DNA from: G963663315 sp965204925 | GTDB taxonomy: Bacteria; Pseudomonadota; Gammaproteobacteria; Arenicellales; Poriferihabitantaceae | Assembly: GCA_965204925.1 (NCBI GenBank) | Contig: OZ242021.1 | Location: forward strand, 496,001-560,000 | Reading direction: 5' to 3' | DNA length: 64,000 bases | Shown here: positions 53,393 to 63,176 of the stretch, in pieces | Position numbering within the stretch: the stretch's first letter is position 1 | Layout: each line of letters opens with the position of its first letter | Program-made: the position numbers and the translations under genes | Notes under the pieces: generated by a model | The model's database searches: none | Told to the model about the DNA's origin: nothing | The model's input: the letters and a program-made list of their open reading frames with translations, nothing else

Positions 53393-54253
53393 ATGAAATG
53401 CGTAACCTACAACATCCAGTACGGCAAAGGCCGCGACAACCGGATTGACCTGTCCAGAATCGCGCATGAAATCAGCGGGGCGGACCTGATTGCGCTACAG
53501 GAAGTCGACCGTTTCTGGCCGCGCACCGGACAAGTCGACCAGGTGCAATACTTCCAGGATCGGTTCAGCGACTACTACAGTGTATATGGAGCCGGCGTCG
53601 ACCTGCATATCTCCGGATCAAGACCCGGGAGCCGTCAGCGCCGGCAATTCGGCAACCTGATCCTGAGCCGCTATCCGCTCGAATCAAGCCGCCATCATCT
53701 TCTGCCCAAGCACGGCAGCATTGGCCCGCTCAGTTTGCAGCGCTCCGCGATTGAAGCCACCATTATAATAAACGAACGGCCGTTGCGGGTTTATTCGATA
53801 CATCTGACCCACCTGTCCGCGGCAACGCGACTGCCCCAGGTGGAACGTATTCTGGAAATTCATCGCCAGGCTGTGCATGAAGGCCATGCGGTCGCGGGAA
53901 CCCTGGCCGGCATGGATTGGGAATCCGGGGTATCGAACCAGTCGGTAGCCGAACACGCCATCCTGTTCGGCGACTTCAACTTTCAACCGGATTCGCGGGA
54001 ATACTCCAGGATAGTGGGGCCACTCAGCGATTACGGCGGACATATCACCAGCCCTTGCGGATTTGTCGATGCGTGGCGCCAATGCGGACATGACAAATTC
54101 CAGGGTCCGACCAGCGATGTACACGGCGCTCCATGCCGACTGGACTACGCCTTTGTCAGCAGCGCTATCCGCCACAGCATAACAGGATGCCGCGTGGATG
54201 AAGGCGCCACCGGCTCGGACCATCTGCCTGTATGGGTCGATATCGAGTTGTGA
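53393..54253 (+). CDS. Endonuclease/exonuclease/phosphatase family hydrolase
   Basis: 286 residues with the EEP core: KCVTYNIQYGKG (1st strand), DLIALQEVDRFWPRTG with the metal-binding Glu, YSIHLTHLSAATR, ILFGDFNFQPDS (Asp/Asn pair) and TGSDHLPVWVDIEL with the final Asp-His. It could act on phospholipids, sugar phosphates or nucleic acids; no signal peptide is seen, so it is cytosolic. First gene of a co-directional run, ten bases before the DegT-type gene. Confidence 0.88.
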   Translation: MKCVTYNIQYGKGRDNRIDLSRIAHEISGADLIALQEVDRFWPRTGQVDQVQYFQDRFSDYYSVYGAGVDLHISGSRPGSRQRRQFGNLILSRYPLESSRHHLLPKHGSIGPLSLQRSAIEATIIINERPLRVYSIHLTHLSAATRLPQVERILEIHRQAVHEGHAVAGTLAGMDWESGVSNQSVAEHAILFGDFNFQPDSREYSRIVGPLSDYGGHITSPCGFVDAWRQCGHDKFQGPTSDVHGAPCRLDYAFVSSAIRHSITGCRVDEGATGSDHLPVWVDIEL

Positions 54254-54263
54254 AACCGTGATC

Positions 54264-55511
54264 ATGACCCGTCCGGCCGAAAAACTCATGGCAAGCGCGG
54301 CCGCCGACAGCGCACAGCAAGCCGTTCTTGCTATCGACCTCAGCGACCCCGGAGCGCTGCCCGACGAGGCCATCGAACAAGCCGTAGCATTGATGAAGTC
54401 CGGCCGCCTGCACCGCTATGGAGAATACGGCGAAACCGAGCCGCACGCGGCGCTGTTCGAGAAAGAGTTTGCCGAATATGTCGGCTCACGTTACGCCATT
54501 GCCGTCAACTCCGGCGGTTGCGCGCTTTTCCTGGGACTGAAGATAGCAGGCGTCGAAGCGGGTGACCCGGTACTCGTCAACGCTTTCAATCTTGCCCCGG
54601 TGCCGGGCGCAATCAAACATGCGGGCGGGAAAGCGTTACTGGTTGAAACCGATCATGACCACCGCCTCAGCCTGGATGACCTGGAACGCAAGGCGCAACA
54701 GGGCCATGCCCGCGTCCTGTTATTGACTCACATGCGCGGCCATATCGCCGATATGGAAAAGATCGTGAAATTGTGCAACCGCTACGGCTTGACCCTGATC
54801 GAGGACTGCGCGCATACCATGGGCGCAAAATGGAATGGCCGGTTCACCGGGCGATTCGGCGCTGTTGGCTGTTTCAGTACCCAGACTTTCAAACACATCA
54901 ATTCCGGGGAAGGCGGCATTATCGTCACCGACGATCAGGACATGGCCGCAAAAGCCATACTGTATTCGGGCAGCTATATGCTCTACGGGCAGCACCAGTC
55001 GGCCCCGCCCGCCCGCGTGTTCGATAAATGGAAAAAGCGGATTCCGAACTTCAGTATGCGTATGTCCAACCTGGCGGCCTGTATACTGCGTCCCCAGTTG
55101 CGGGAAATGAGCGCCAGGGGAGAACAATGGAACCGCATCTATGGCTGGCTGGAACAGGCCCTGAACCGTATTGACGGGATTGAGGTTCCCGGGCGCCCGC
55201 AGGCGGAAGCCTTCGTTGCCAGTTCTATCCAGTTCCATGTCAACGGGCTGGACAAGGCTGCGCTGCAAACCCTCGCGGACAAATGTACACAGAGAGGGGT
55301 GGCGGTCAAATGGTTCGGCCGCGCGGAACCGACCGGCTATACCAGCCAATACCATCACTGGCAATACCTGCAACCGCAAGCATTGCCCGACACCTCGAGG
55401 ATCCTGGAGACCACTTGCGACATGCGCATTCCGCTGTCTCTGACCCGCGCTCAATGCGATATAATCGCCCGTATAATCGAACAGGAAATTGCAAACCTGA
55501 ACAACCCCTGA
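54264..55511 (+). CDS. DegT/DnrJ/EryC1/StrS-family PLP aminotransferase
   Basis: 415 residues from ATG 54264; the frame is open from 54198, but that part lies in the previous gene. RYAIAVNSGGCALFLGLKIA is the cofactor-binding loop, LTLIEDCAHTMGAKWNGRFT carries the PLP-contact Asp, and CFSTQTFKHINSGEGG provides Lys210 for the Schiff base. The family usually makes amino sugars, but no sugar genes are nearby; the neighbours are an EEP hydrolase and a CuyA/DcyD-like lyase. A role in another amino-compound pathway is possible. Confidence 0.88.
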   Translation: MTRPAEKLMASAAADSAQQAVLAIDLSDPGALPDEAIEQAVALMKSGRLHRYGEYGETEPHAALFEKEFAEYVGSRYAIAVNSGGCALFLGLKIAGVEAGDPVLVNAFNLAPVPGAIKHAGGKALLVETDHDHRLSLDDLERKAQQGHARVLLLTHMRGHIADMEKIVKLCNRYGLTLIEDCAHTMGAKWNGRFTGRFGAVGCFSTQTFKHINSGEGGIIVTDDQDMAAKAILYSGSYMLYGQHQSAPPARVFDKWKKRIPNFSMRMSNLAACILRPQLREMSARGEQWNRIYGWLEQALNRIDGIEVPGRPQAEAFVASSIQFHVNGLDKAALQTLADKCTQRGVAVKWFGRAEPTGYTSQYHHWQYLQPQALPDTSRILETTCDMRIPLSLTRAQCDIIARIIEQEIANLNNP

Positions 55512-55530
55512 TCCACACGGAAATAACCCT

Positions 55531-56526
55531 ATGCACCTTGCACGTTTCCCGCGGGTAAATCTCGCTCACCTGCCCACGCCCCTGGAGTTTTTACCCAACC
55601 TGTCGAAAAAGCTGGGGGGGCCGGATATCTGGATCAAGCGCGATGACTGCACGGGTCTCGGCACAGGCGGCAACAAAACGCGCAAACTGGAGTTTCTGAT
55701 GGCGGAAGCGCTGGCCTGCAAAGCCGATGTCGTGATCACCCAGGGCGCAGTGCAATCCAACCACGCGCGCCAGACGGCGGCGGCGGCGGCAAAGTTGAAG
55801 ATGGCCTGTGAAATCCTGCTGGAAAACCGCACCGGATACGCTAGCCGCGATTACACCGATTCCGGGAATGTTTTGCTGGACCGGATCTTCGGGGCAAATA
55901 TAACCCGCTTTGCAAAAGACACGGACATGAACGCGGCCATGCAGGAAAAAGCCGAAGAAATTCGCTCGCAGGGTAAAACGCCCTATATCATTCCCGGAGG
56001 AGGCTCCAATGCGACCGGCGCCCTGGGCTATGTGAATTGCGCCATTGAAACCCTGACCCAGGCCAATGACAGGGGGCTGCGTATCGACCACATGGTAACT
56101 GCCACGGGCAGTACGGGCACCCAGGCCGGGTTGGTGGTCGGACTGGAAGCCACCCGTTGCGAAATTCCACTGCTCGGCATCAGCGTACGCGCGCCGCGCG
56201 AACAGCAGGAAGAAAATGTCTACGATCTGGCATGCAAAACCGCGCAACACATGGGAATTGCCGGCTGCGTCTCACGAGAAAAAGTGATCGCCAGGTCCGA
56301 CTATGTCGGTGAGGGCTACGGCATTCCGACCGAAAGCATGGTTGAGGCCGTGAACCTGATGGCCCGGGAAGAAGCCATTCTGATGGATCCGGTCTATTCC
56401 GGCAAGGGGCTGGCAGGACTGATCGATCATATCCGCAACGGCTTCTTTACCCGCGGGCAGAATGTCGTGTTCCTGCATACCGGCGGCAGCGCCGCGTTGT
56501 TCGGCTATGTCGATACATTCGGTTAG
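55531..56526 (+). CDS. D-cysteine desulfhydrase / L-cysteate sulfo-lyase family protein
   Basis: PLP lyase of the ACC-deaminase/DcyD family, 331 residues. IWIKRDDCTGLGTGGNKTRK contains the PLP Lys49, followed by LEFLMAEALACKADVVITQG, AVQSNHARQTAAAAAKL and a glycine-rich phosphate loop TATGSTGTQAGLVVG. The overall wording of the sequence is closest, from memory, to CuyA (L-cysteate sulfo-lyase, releasing sulfite) of marine bacteria. D-cysteine desulfhydrase cannot be excluded. ATG 55531 follows the DegT-type gene by 19 bases, so the two are probably co-expressed. Confidence 0.87.
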   Translation: MHLARFPRVNLAHLPTPLEFLPNLSKKLGGPDIWIKRDDCTGLGTGGNKTRKLEFLMAEALACKADVVITQGAVQSNHARQTAAAAAKLKMACEILLENRTGYASRDYTDSGNVLLDRIFGANITRFAKDTDMNAAMQEKAEEIRSQGKTPYIIPGGGSNATGALGYVNCAIETLTQANDRGLRIDHMVTATGSTGTQAGLVVGLEATRCEIPLLGISVRAPREQQEENVYDLACKTAQHMGIAGCVSREKVIARSDYVGEGYGIPTESMVEAVNLMAREEAILMDPVYSGKGLAGLIDHIRNGFFTRGQNVVFLHTGGSAALFGYVDTFG

Positions 56527-56527
56527 A

Positions 56528-56830
56528 ATGAAACACGCCGTTATCGCAGGCGACGAATTATCCGCCTGCCTGCAAAAACTCAACCACGACCTCGCCCGGC
56601 CCTGGCAGCCGGTAGACGGGAAGTTATTCAAATCATTCAAATTCGATAATTTCATTCAGGCGATGGGGTTCATGACCCAGGCCGCCATACTGGCAGAAAA
56701 GATGAACCACCACCCGCAGTGGCGCAACGTTTACAATCGGGTCGACATCGATCTCGTTACCCACAGCAGCGGCGGCATTACCCGGCTCGACTTCGATCTC
56801 GCCAGCAAAATTGAACAGATTCAGCCTTGA
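56528..56830 (+). CDS. phhB: Pterin-4a-carbinolamine dehydratase
   Basis: 100 residues from ATG 56528, just after the lyase stop; the longer frame from 56462 overlaps that gene. The motif EKMNHHPQWRNVYNRVDIDL is the catalytic centre of the family (ExxxHHP). It dehydrates 4a-hydroxytetrahydrobiopterin after an aromatic amino acid hydroxylase. No hydroxylase gene is in the window, so it may serve another pterin-dependent enzyme. The symbol is by family only. Confidence 0.9.
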   Translation: MKHAVIAGDELSACLQKLNHDLARPWQPVDGKLFKSFKFDNFIQAMGFMTQAAILAEKMNHHPQWRNVYNRVDIDLVTHSSGGITRLDFDLASKIEQIQP

Positions 56831-56836
56831 ACGTTC

Positions 56837-59656
56837 TTGCACGACCCTGACCCGAGAAGCAGCGTCCTGACGGAAGCCGTATTCGATTCATTGCGTCATG
56901 GCGCAACCCTGATTACCGCAACCCCCCGCCTGTCGCGGGAGGTCGTACAGGCCTATAACCGCAGACAACTGCACAATGGGCTGACCTGCTGGGATACCCC
57001 GGATATCCTGCCCTGGCCGTCCTGGATCGAACGTACGTGGAAGGAACTGCGCATGCAATACGGGAACCGGCAAGCCGCGCTGGATGTGGTCCTGAACTCC
57101 TCGCAAAGCCGCCGAATCTGGAAAAAGATCATCGCCCGGGACATCCGCTCCAACAGCGGGGATAGCGAACCCCTGTGGAATATCAACGCTACCGTACGCT
57201 CGGCGATGGAAGCCTGGCGTATCTGCCAGCAATGGCAAATCGACCCCGATGGCTTCAGCGACCCGTGCCTGACCGACCATCGCAGTTTCTCCCGATGGGC
57301 CGGAGGATACCGATCGTACTGCCGCCGGCGCCGGTGGATCGACCCGCATCAACTCCCCGAACGCCTCGTTACCCGCATGGAAAAGGGCATGCAGCCGCGC
57401 TTGCGGCGCCTGATCCTGGCGGGGTTCGATAATCTCAACCCGGATCAGGAGCGCCTGCTTGAGTGTCTGAACACAGCCGGAATCAGGGTAAGCCGGTTAA
57501 CAGCGGACAGCCAACCGGCGCCGCAACGGCAATTGCGGAAGTTCGAATGTGCGCGTGAGCAATGGCGGGCCGCCGCGCAATGGGCCAAACGCATACTGGC
57601 AGACAATCCGCAACAACGCATTGCCATTGTCGCGCCCGATCTGGCGCGGTCACGGCGGGATATTGAACTGGAGTTCACGCGGGCGCTTTGCCCGGCCAGC
57701 CTCATCGATCCCGCAAAGTATTACGACCGCCCCTTCCATATCGCGCTCGGCAAGCCGCTCGCCGCCTGGCCGGTAGTACGCTCGGCAATCAACCTGCTGG
57801 ACCTGTTTACAGAAAAACCGGTGCCATTCACAGCTATTGCCCGCCTGTTGATTGACCCCTATACCCGTGGCGCGGGACAGGAAATGGCCCAAAGGCACCA
57901 GCTTGAATACCGCTGCCGGCAACAATTTGCCCACGAGATAACAGTGTCCGATGCCAGCAACCGGATCTCCAGAGAGGCCGGCGGCGGCGATTACGCGGAA
58001 GCGGCGCCCGAACTGGTACGCGCCCTGAATCAACTGGCGCCTCTTCTTCAGCGCATTGTTGACAAGCCCGGACAAAAAAACCCGTGCAGTGAATGGGCGG
58101 ACATTTTCACCCGGTGGCTGCAAGGATTCGGCTGGCCCGGCGATAAACCGCCGGACAGCGCCGAATATCAGGCCGTCCAGGCATTCAGGAAGGAGATCCG
58201 CAACCTCGCTGCGCTCGATCTGGTCGAGTCTCGCATAACCCGGGGCGAAGCGCTCTCCACACTGAACGAACGCCTGGGCATACAGCCTTTCGAGCCCGAA
58301 TCAGCAGAAGTCAACATCGAAATCATGGGGATACTGGAATCCGCCGGAATACAATTCGACGCTGTCTGGTTCGGCAACCTGAACGAAAGAGAATGGCCTC
58401 CGCGGCTCAACAAGAACCCGTTTATCCCCGCCGCCCGGCAATCGCAGGCCGGGTACTTCAGAGCCGATTTTGACCTCAATCAGGCGCAAGCCGCCGCCCG
58501 GCAACGGCAACTGATCGGTCAGTGCCGACAGATTGTATTCAGCCGCCCGCGCATTGAAGAGGAAGTCGAACAATCACCAAGCCCGCTCGTCGACTGGTCG
58601 GATACCCTGTCCGAAAACACCCCTCCCGAACCGTCGCTGTTCGATTACTATCAACAGCACAAGCCGGAACTGCAAGTATTCGAAGACCGCATCGGCGTAC
58701 CGGTCACAACCCCGCATATGCGCGGCGGCACAGCTATCATTGATGATCACTCGACATGCCCTTTTCGCAGTTACGCGATCCACCGGCTTGACGCCCGGGA
58801 GAACGAGTACCGTCAACCGGGCCTGGATGCGATCGATCGCGGCTCCCTCGTACACCGCATTCTCGAGAAGATCTGGCAACAGATCAAAACCCTGAAAAAT
58901 CTGCGGGAGCTGACACAATCGGAAGGTGAACTTGACCGCTTGATCGGGCAAATAATTGACGATTGCAGCCGCTCCGCTTCCCGTCAGGGCGGCCTCGGCA
59001 GAGGATTCCATGAGGCGCAAAGCCGCTGGCTGAAAACCCTGATACATCAATGGCTCGAAACGGAACTGGCGCGCGTGCAGGACTTCCGGGTCATGCAAAC
59101 AGAGAAAAAATATTCCTTGCAGATCGGCGGACTGGAACTGTCCGTCAAGGTAGACCGGATCGACCGCCTGGAGGACGGCTCCTGCGTCCTTATTGATTAC
59201 AAGACGGGTACGGCCAGCAGTCTTCCCAAATGGGTTGGCGAGCGCCCCCGATATCCCCAGCTTCCACTTTATGCGCTGGCCCTTACCCAAAACAGAGGAA
59301 GCGACAACATAATCGGGTGCATGGCCTATGGCCAGGTGCGTCACGCCGACTGCAAGTACCAGGGGGTTGCGATCAGCGGGCATGAGTTCGAAGACAAGGC
59401 AAAAAAGAAAACCGGCAAGTCGCAGGTGCCGCCACTGCCGCAAGCCCTGAAAAAAGTCCCGTCGCTTCATTCCTGGCCTGACCTGCTTGACCACTGGAAC
59501 AGGCAACTCGAACAGATCGCGCGCTCATTTTCCGAAGGACTGGCGCACGTCAATCCCAGAGATAGCATGGCATGCAGAAACTGTAACCTGACCAGCCTGT
59601 GCCGGCGCCATGAATTCAACGAAAATACGCGCCGCGAAACGGATCCGACAGCATGA
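56837..59656 (+). CDS. AddB-like DNA repair protein with iron-sulfur PD-(D/E)XK nuclease
   Basis: 939 residues from TTG 56837, the first start after an in-frame stop at 56828. The N-terminal two thirds resemble an inactivated helicase as in AddB. The C-terminal nuclease domain has SVKVDRIDRLEDGSCVLIDY then KTG (D...DxK). Cysteines in STCPFRSYAIHRL and CRNCNLTSLCRRHEF form the four-cysteine [4Fe-4S] staple. It belongs to the proteobacterial group often annotated as probable DNA repair protein. The stop overlaps the helicase start (ATGA), so the two subunits are translationally coupled. Confidence 0.85.
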   Translation: MHDPDPRSSVLTEAVFDSLRHGATLITATPRLSREVVQAYNRRQLHNGLTCWDTPDILPWPSWIERTWKELRMQYGNRQAALDVVLNSSQSRRIWKKIIARDIRSNSGDSEPLWNINATVRSAMEAWRICQQWQIDPDGFSDPCLTDHRSFSRWAGGYRSYCRRRRWIDPHQLPERLVTRMEKGMQPRLRRLILAGFDNLNPDQERLLECLNTAGIRVSRLTADSQPAPQRQLRKFECAREQWRAAAQWAKRILADNPQQRIAIVAPDLARSRRDIELEFTRALCPASLIDPAKYYDRPFHIALGKPLAAWPVVRSAINLLDLFTEKPVPFTAIARLLIDPYTRGAGQEMAQRHQLEYRCRQQFAHEITVSDASNRISREAGGGDYAEAAPELVRALNQLAPLLQRIVDKPGQKNPCSEWADIFTRWLQGFGWPGDKPPDSAEYQAVQAFRKEIRNLAALDLVESRITRGEALSTLNERLGIQPFEPESAEVNIEIMGILESAGIQFDAVWFGNLNEREWPPRLNKNPFIPAARQSQAGYFRADFDLNQAQAAARQRQLIGQCRQIVFSRPRIEEEVEQSPSPLVDWSDTLSENTPPEPSLFDYYQQHKPELQVFEDRIGVPVTTPHMRGGTAIIDDHSTCPFRSYAIHRLDARENEYRQPGLDAIDRGSLVHRILEKIWQQIKTLKNLRELTQSEGELDRLIGQIIDDCSRSASRQGGLGRGFHEAQSRWLKTLIHQWLETELARVQDFRVMQTEKKYSLQIGGLELSVKVDRIDRLEDGSCVLIDYKTGTASSLPKWVGERPRYPQLPLYALALTQNRGSDNIIGCMAYGQVRHADCKYQGVAISGHEFEDKAKKKTGKSQVPPLPQALKKVPSLHSWPDLLDHWNRQLEQIARSFSEGLAHVNPRDSMACRNCNLTSLCRRHEFNENTRRETDPTA

Positions 59657-62600
59657 CCCCGGAACTTTCCGATCACAAACAGCGAGCAGAGGCGCTGGAC
59701 CCGTCACGCTCATTCATCGTCCAGGCGCCGGCGGGTTCCGGAAAAACCGGGCTGCTCGTTCGCCGCTTCCTCAGACTGCTGGCATCAGTCGAACACCCCG
59801 AGCAGATTCTGGCGATCACGTTCACCCGCAAAGCCACGGCGGAGATGCAGCAGCGAATTATCCGCGCGCTGGCGGCGGGCAGTGACGGAAACACGGCGCG
59901 GCACATAGACGCGGATATGCTGGAGTTGACCCGGCAAGCCATAAAACGCGACCGGGAACGCGGCTGGAACCTGTCCACCAACCCCGGCAGACTAAGAATC
60001 ATGACGATCGACGCATTATGCTATGAACTGGTCAGGTATATGCCCTGGTCGGCGCGTTTTGGCGCGGCGCCGGAATTGCTGGACAGCGCCCATACCGACC
60101 TTTTGTATCTGGAGGCGGCGCAGAAAACCGTGGATCTGATCGAGGAGGAACCATTTTCCCGCTATTGCGCCGATCTGCTCGCACTGACCCGGGCCGACCT
60201 CAATCGGGCATGTTCCCTGTTGTCGATCATGCTGTCCAAACGAATCCACTGGCTGGGTGGGCTAAAGCTGGGCAACCGCGAGCAAGCCGAACAAATGTGG
60301 CGGCAGGTCATCGTCCGGCGCCTCGAACAGATATCCGGCGTCATCCCGGACAGTATCAAGAGGCAACTGATTCCCCTTGTCCGATTCGCCGCCAACTATC
60401 TCTCCAGGCGGAATCCCGAACACCCACTGTGCGCCTGCCGGGGAATCAAATCGTTCCCGGACACGCAACCCGAAGCGGTTGGTCAATGGATCGGCATCGC
60501 CAGCCTCTTGTTGACCAGCGAAGGAACGCTGCGCAGGCGGGTAGACGCAAGGTCGGGATTCCCCCCGCCCCCGGTCCTGCCCCGGATTGCAAGAAATCCC
60601 TTCCACCGCTCCACAAAACAGTGCATGCACGATCTCCTTGGGGATATCGCAGAACTGGATAAAGGATCGTGCATTGCCGAAGCCCTGGCCCAAGTGCGAT
60701 CGCTGCCGGCTTCCGGCATGACGGACAAACACTGGCAAACGCTGAACTCCCTGCTCAGCATCCTGCCTGTCGCCGCGGCCCAGCTGCGCCTGTTGTTCAG
60801 GGAGCGCAACAAGGCCGACTTCATCGAAATCGCGCACCGGGCAGAGTCCGCTCTCGGTGAAGAGGACAACCCGACCGACCTTGCACTGGTCATGGACCAC
60901 CAGCTGTCACATCTGCTCATGGACGAAGTACAGGACACGTCCAGGACACAGATCGATCTGATCAGAAAGCTGACCGCAGGCTGGCAGGATGGAGACGGCA
61001 GAACGCTGTTTTTTGTCGGTGACCCGATGCAGTCGATCTATCGCTTTCGGGAGGCGGATGTAGCCAATTTCGAGAAGATAAAAGAGGACGGCATCGGCGG
61101 AGTGCACCCTGAATTGCTGATACTGGGAAGCAATTTCCGCTCTTCCCCGAAACTGGTCGCCTGGTTCAACCGGACGTTCGACAAGGTATTTTCAACAGCT
61201 TGCGACGTCCCGAGCGGGGGAGTCGAGTACGCGCCGGCGAGCGCGGGGCGCCGCGAAGAGCCCGGCAGCGTGGTCAAGGTCCACTACTACATGGACAACG
61301 GCAAGACTGAAGCCGGAAACTCCGGGCAACACGAAGCGGACGGGATCGCCGATCTGTTGGAAAAAGTCCTGGAAAGAGGGGAAGATTGGAAGAGTAACGC
61401 AAGCCCCACTGTCGGCATTCTCGGGCGCAACCGCAATCATCTGGTCGAGGTCGCGCAGACCCTGCGCCGGCGCGGCATTTCCTATCAGGCGGTCGAACTG
61501 GAGAGCCTGCACGAACGTACGGCGATCCAGGATCTGATGGCCCTGACCCGGGCGTTGAACCAGCTCGGCGACCGCATTGCATGGCTGGCCGTGTTGCGCG
61601 CCCCCTGGTGCGGGCTTGACCTCAAGGATCTGTCGGTGATTGCAATGGCAAAATCATTTCCCGTTATTCTTGACGCCTGTCTGGCGCAACAGACAGTTGC
61701 CGCGATGAGCGCAGACGGGCAACGCAGAATCCGGCGCTTTGCCACTGCCATACAACCGATGATCACCCGTCATGGCCGGATTTCGTTACGGGATAGCGTA
61801 GAAGCCGCCTGGATCAGGCTGGGCGGGCCGGCATGTATCGAACCGGCCGACCTCGCTGACTGTGAAATCTGGCTCGACCTGCTGGATACCCTGGAGAGCG
61901 AGCATACACTGATTACCCCCGAGACCCTTGTCACGGCCACAGAAAAACTCTGGTCCAGTACCGATTCCGATTGCGGAGTTCAACTGATGACCATACATAA
62001 ATCCAAGGGGCTGGAGTTTGATGTGGTGATCCTGCCGCAACTGCATCGACAACCCCGCCGGCAAGAAAAGGAACTGGTGCGCTCCATACGATATTCTCAC
62101 GAACTTCTGCTGGCCGGACTGCCGGACGCGCAAGAATCAGACCCGTTGTACGAATATCTCGGCGACCTCGAAAAAGAGCAGAGGGAAAACGACAATCGCC
62201 GATTGCTGTACGTGGCATGCACCCGGGCCCGCCGGCAACTGCATCTGTATGTCTGCCTCACGTTCGATAAAGTCGGGCATGCCAGGCCGCCATCAGGCGG
62301 TTCGCTGCTGCACCTGCTGTGGCCTTCCCTGGAGCATCATCCCGCAGCAGAAAACAGGACGACACCCGCTCAGCAGGACGAATCGGCTGAAACCGCGCTT
62401 TCACTGACCCGATTCAGACGACTGCCGACAGCCTGGCGCATGCCGCAACTTCCCGAAAGCCCGTATATCAAAACCGCCGAGGCCGCCCGCGATGCCGCGC
62501 CCGAAAACGAAATCGAATTTTCCTGGGCCGGAGAAACCCTGCGTATAACCGGCATCGCCATCCATCACCTGCTCCAGGAAATCAATGACCACAACTGGCA

Positions 62601-63057
62601 AAAGTGGAAATCGCGGGAAACAGGCGAAATCGTCAAGCGCGGCCGCCTAATTCTGATGGAACACGGCCTTGGCGGCAAACAACTCGAATCGGCATATGAT
62701 AACCTGCGAACCGCTATGGAAAACATCAAATCCGACCCAACGGCCGCCTGGATATTTTCCAGCGACCACAGCCATATTCGCACCGAATGGCCGTTGACCG
62801 GCATAGTCGATAACGCGCTCACCCGGATTGTGATTGACCGCGCGTTCATCGACCGCTCCGGGACACGATGGATCATTGACTTCAAGTCCAGTCGACACGA
62901 AGGCAAGGACATGGCCCGCTTCCTTGAGCAGGAGCAACAACGCTATTCCGGGCAGATGGCGCGCTACGCGCAGATCATACGCAATCTGGAAAAAAACCGC
63001 ATTATGCTTGCCCTGTATTTCCCCCTGCTGAAAGAATGGCGCCAATGGGCAGCCTGA
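59653..63057 (+). CDS. AddA/RecB-like helicase-nuclease
   Basis: 1134 residues, superfamily 1 UvrD-like. Walker A VQAPAGSGKTGLLVRRFLRL (about 23-42), motif Ia ILAITFTRKATAEMQ, Walker B LLMDEVQDTSRTQIDL, motif III FVGDPMQSIYRFREADV, motif IV LGSNFRSSPKLVAWFN, motif V MTIHKSKGLEFDVVILPQ and motif VI RLLYVACTRARRQLHLY. At the C-terminus WIIDFKSSRHEGKD fits a RecB-type nuclease. With the preceding AddB-like protein it should process DNA double-strand ends for recombination and degrade foreign linear DNA. It starts at ATG 59653, overlapping the previous stop. Confidence 0.93.
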   Translation: MTPELSDHKQRAEALDPSRSFIVQAPAGSGKTGLLVRRFLRLLASVEHPEQILAITFTRKATAEMQQRIIRALAAGSDGNTARHIDADMLELTRQAIKRDRERGWNLSTNPGRLRIMTIDALCYELVRYMPWSARFGAAPELLDSAHTDLLYLEAAQKTVDLIEEEPFSRYCADLLALTRADLNRACSLLSIMLSKRIHWLGGLKLGNREQAEQMWRQVIVRRLEQISGVIPDSIKRQLIPLVRFAANYLSRRNPEHPLCACRGIKSFPDTQPEAVGQWIGIASLLLTSEGTLRRRVDARSGFPPPPVLPRIARNPFHRSTKQCMHDLLGDIAELDKGSCIAEALAQVRSLPASGMTDKHWQTLNSLLSILPVAAAQLRLLFRERNKADFIEIAHRAESALGEEDNPTDLALVMDHQLSHLLMDEVQDTSRTQIDLIRKLTAGWQDGDGRTLFFVGDPMQSIYRFREADVANFEKIKEDGIGGVHPELLILGSNFRSSPKLVAWFNRTFDKVFSTACDVPSGGVEYAPASAGRREEPGSVVKVHYYMDNGKTEAGNSGQHEADGIADLLEKVLERGEDWKSNASPTVGILGRNRNHLVEVAQTLRRRGISYQAVELESLHERTAIQDLMALTRALNQLGDRIAWLAVLRAPWCGLDLKDLSVIAMAKSFPVILDACLAQQTVAAMSADGQRRIRRFATAIQPMITRHGRISLRDSVEAAWIRLGGPACIEPADLADCEIWLDLLDTLESEHTLITPETLVTATEKLWSSTDSDCGVQLMTIHKSKGLEFDVVILPQLHRQPRRQEKELVRSIRYSHELLLAGLPDAQESDPLYEYLGDLEKEQRENDNRRLLYVACTRARRQLHLYVCLTFDKVGHARPPSGGSLLHLLWPSLEHHPAAENRTTPAQQDESAETALSLTRFRRLPTAWRMPQLPESPYIKTAEAARDAAPENEIEFSWAGETLRITGIAIHHLLQEINDHNWQKWKSRETGEIVKRGRLILMEHGLGGKQLESAYDNLRTAMENIKSDPTAAWIFSSDHSHIRTEWPLTGIVDNALTRIVIDRAFIDRSGTRWIIDFKSSRHEGKDMARFLEQEQQRYSGQMARYAQIIRNLEKNRIMLALYFPLLKEWRQWAA

Positions 63058-63176
63058 CATTGTGCAAGACGGCCGAGCCGGAGTACACTTGAAGACATGG
63101 CAGACGGCGGTAAACAACCGGGCAAGGAACAACGCACGGCGCTTGAGGAATTCATGACAAAGACCGCGAAAGCCGG

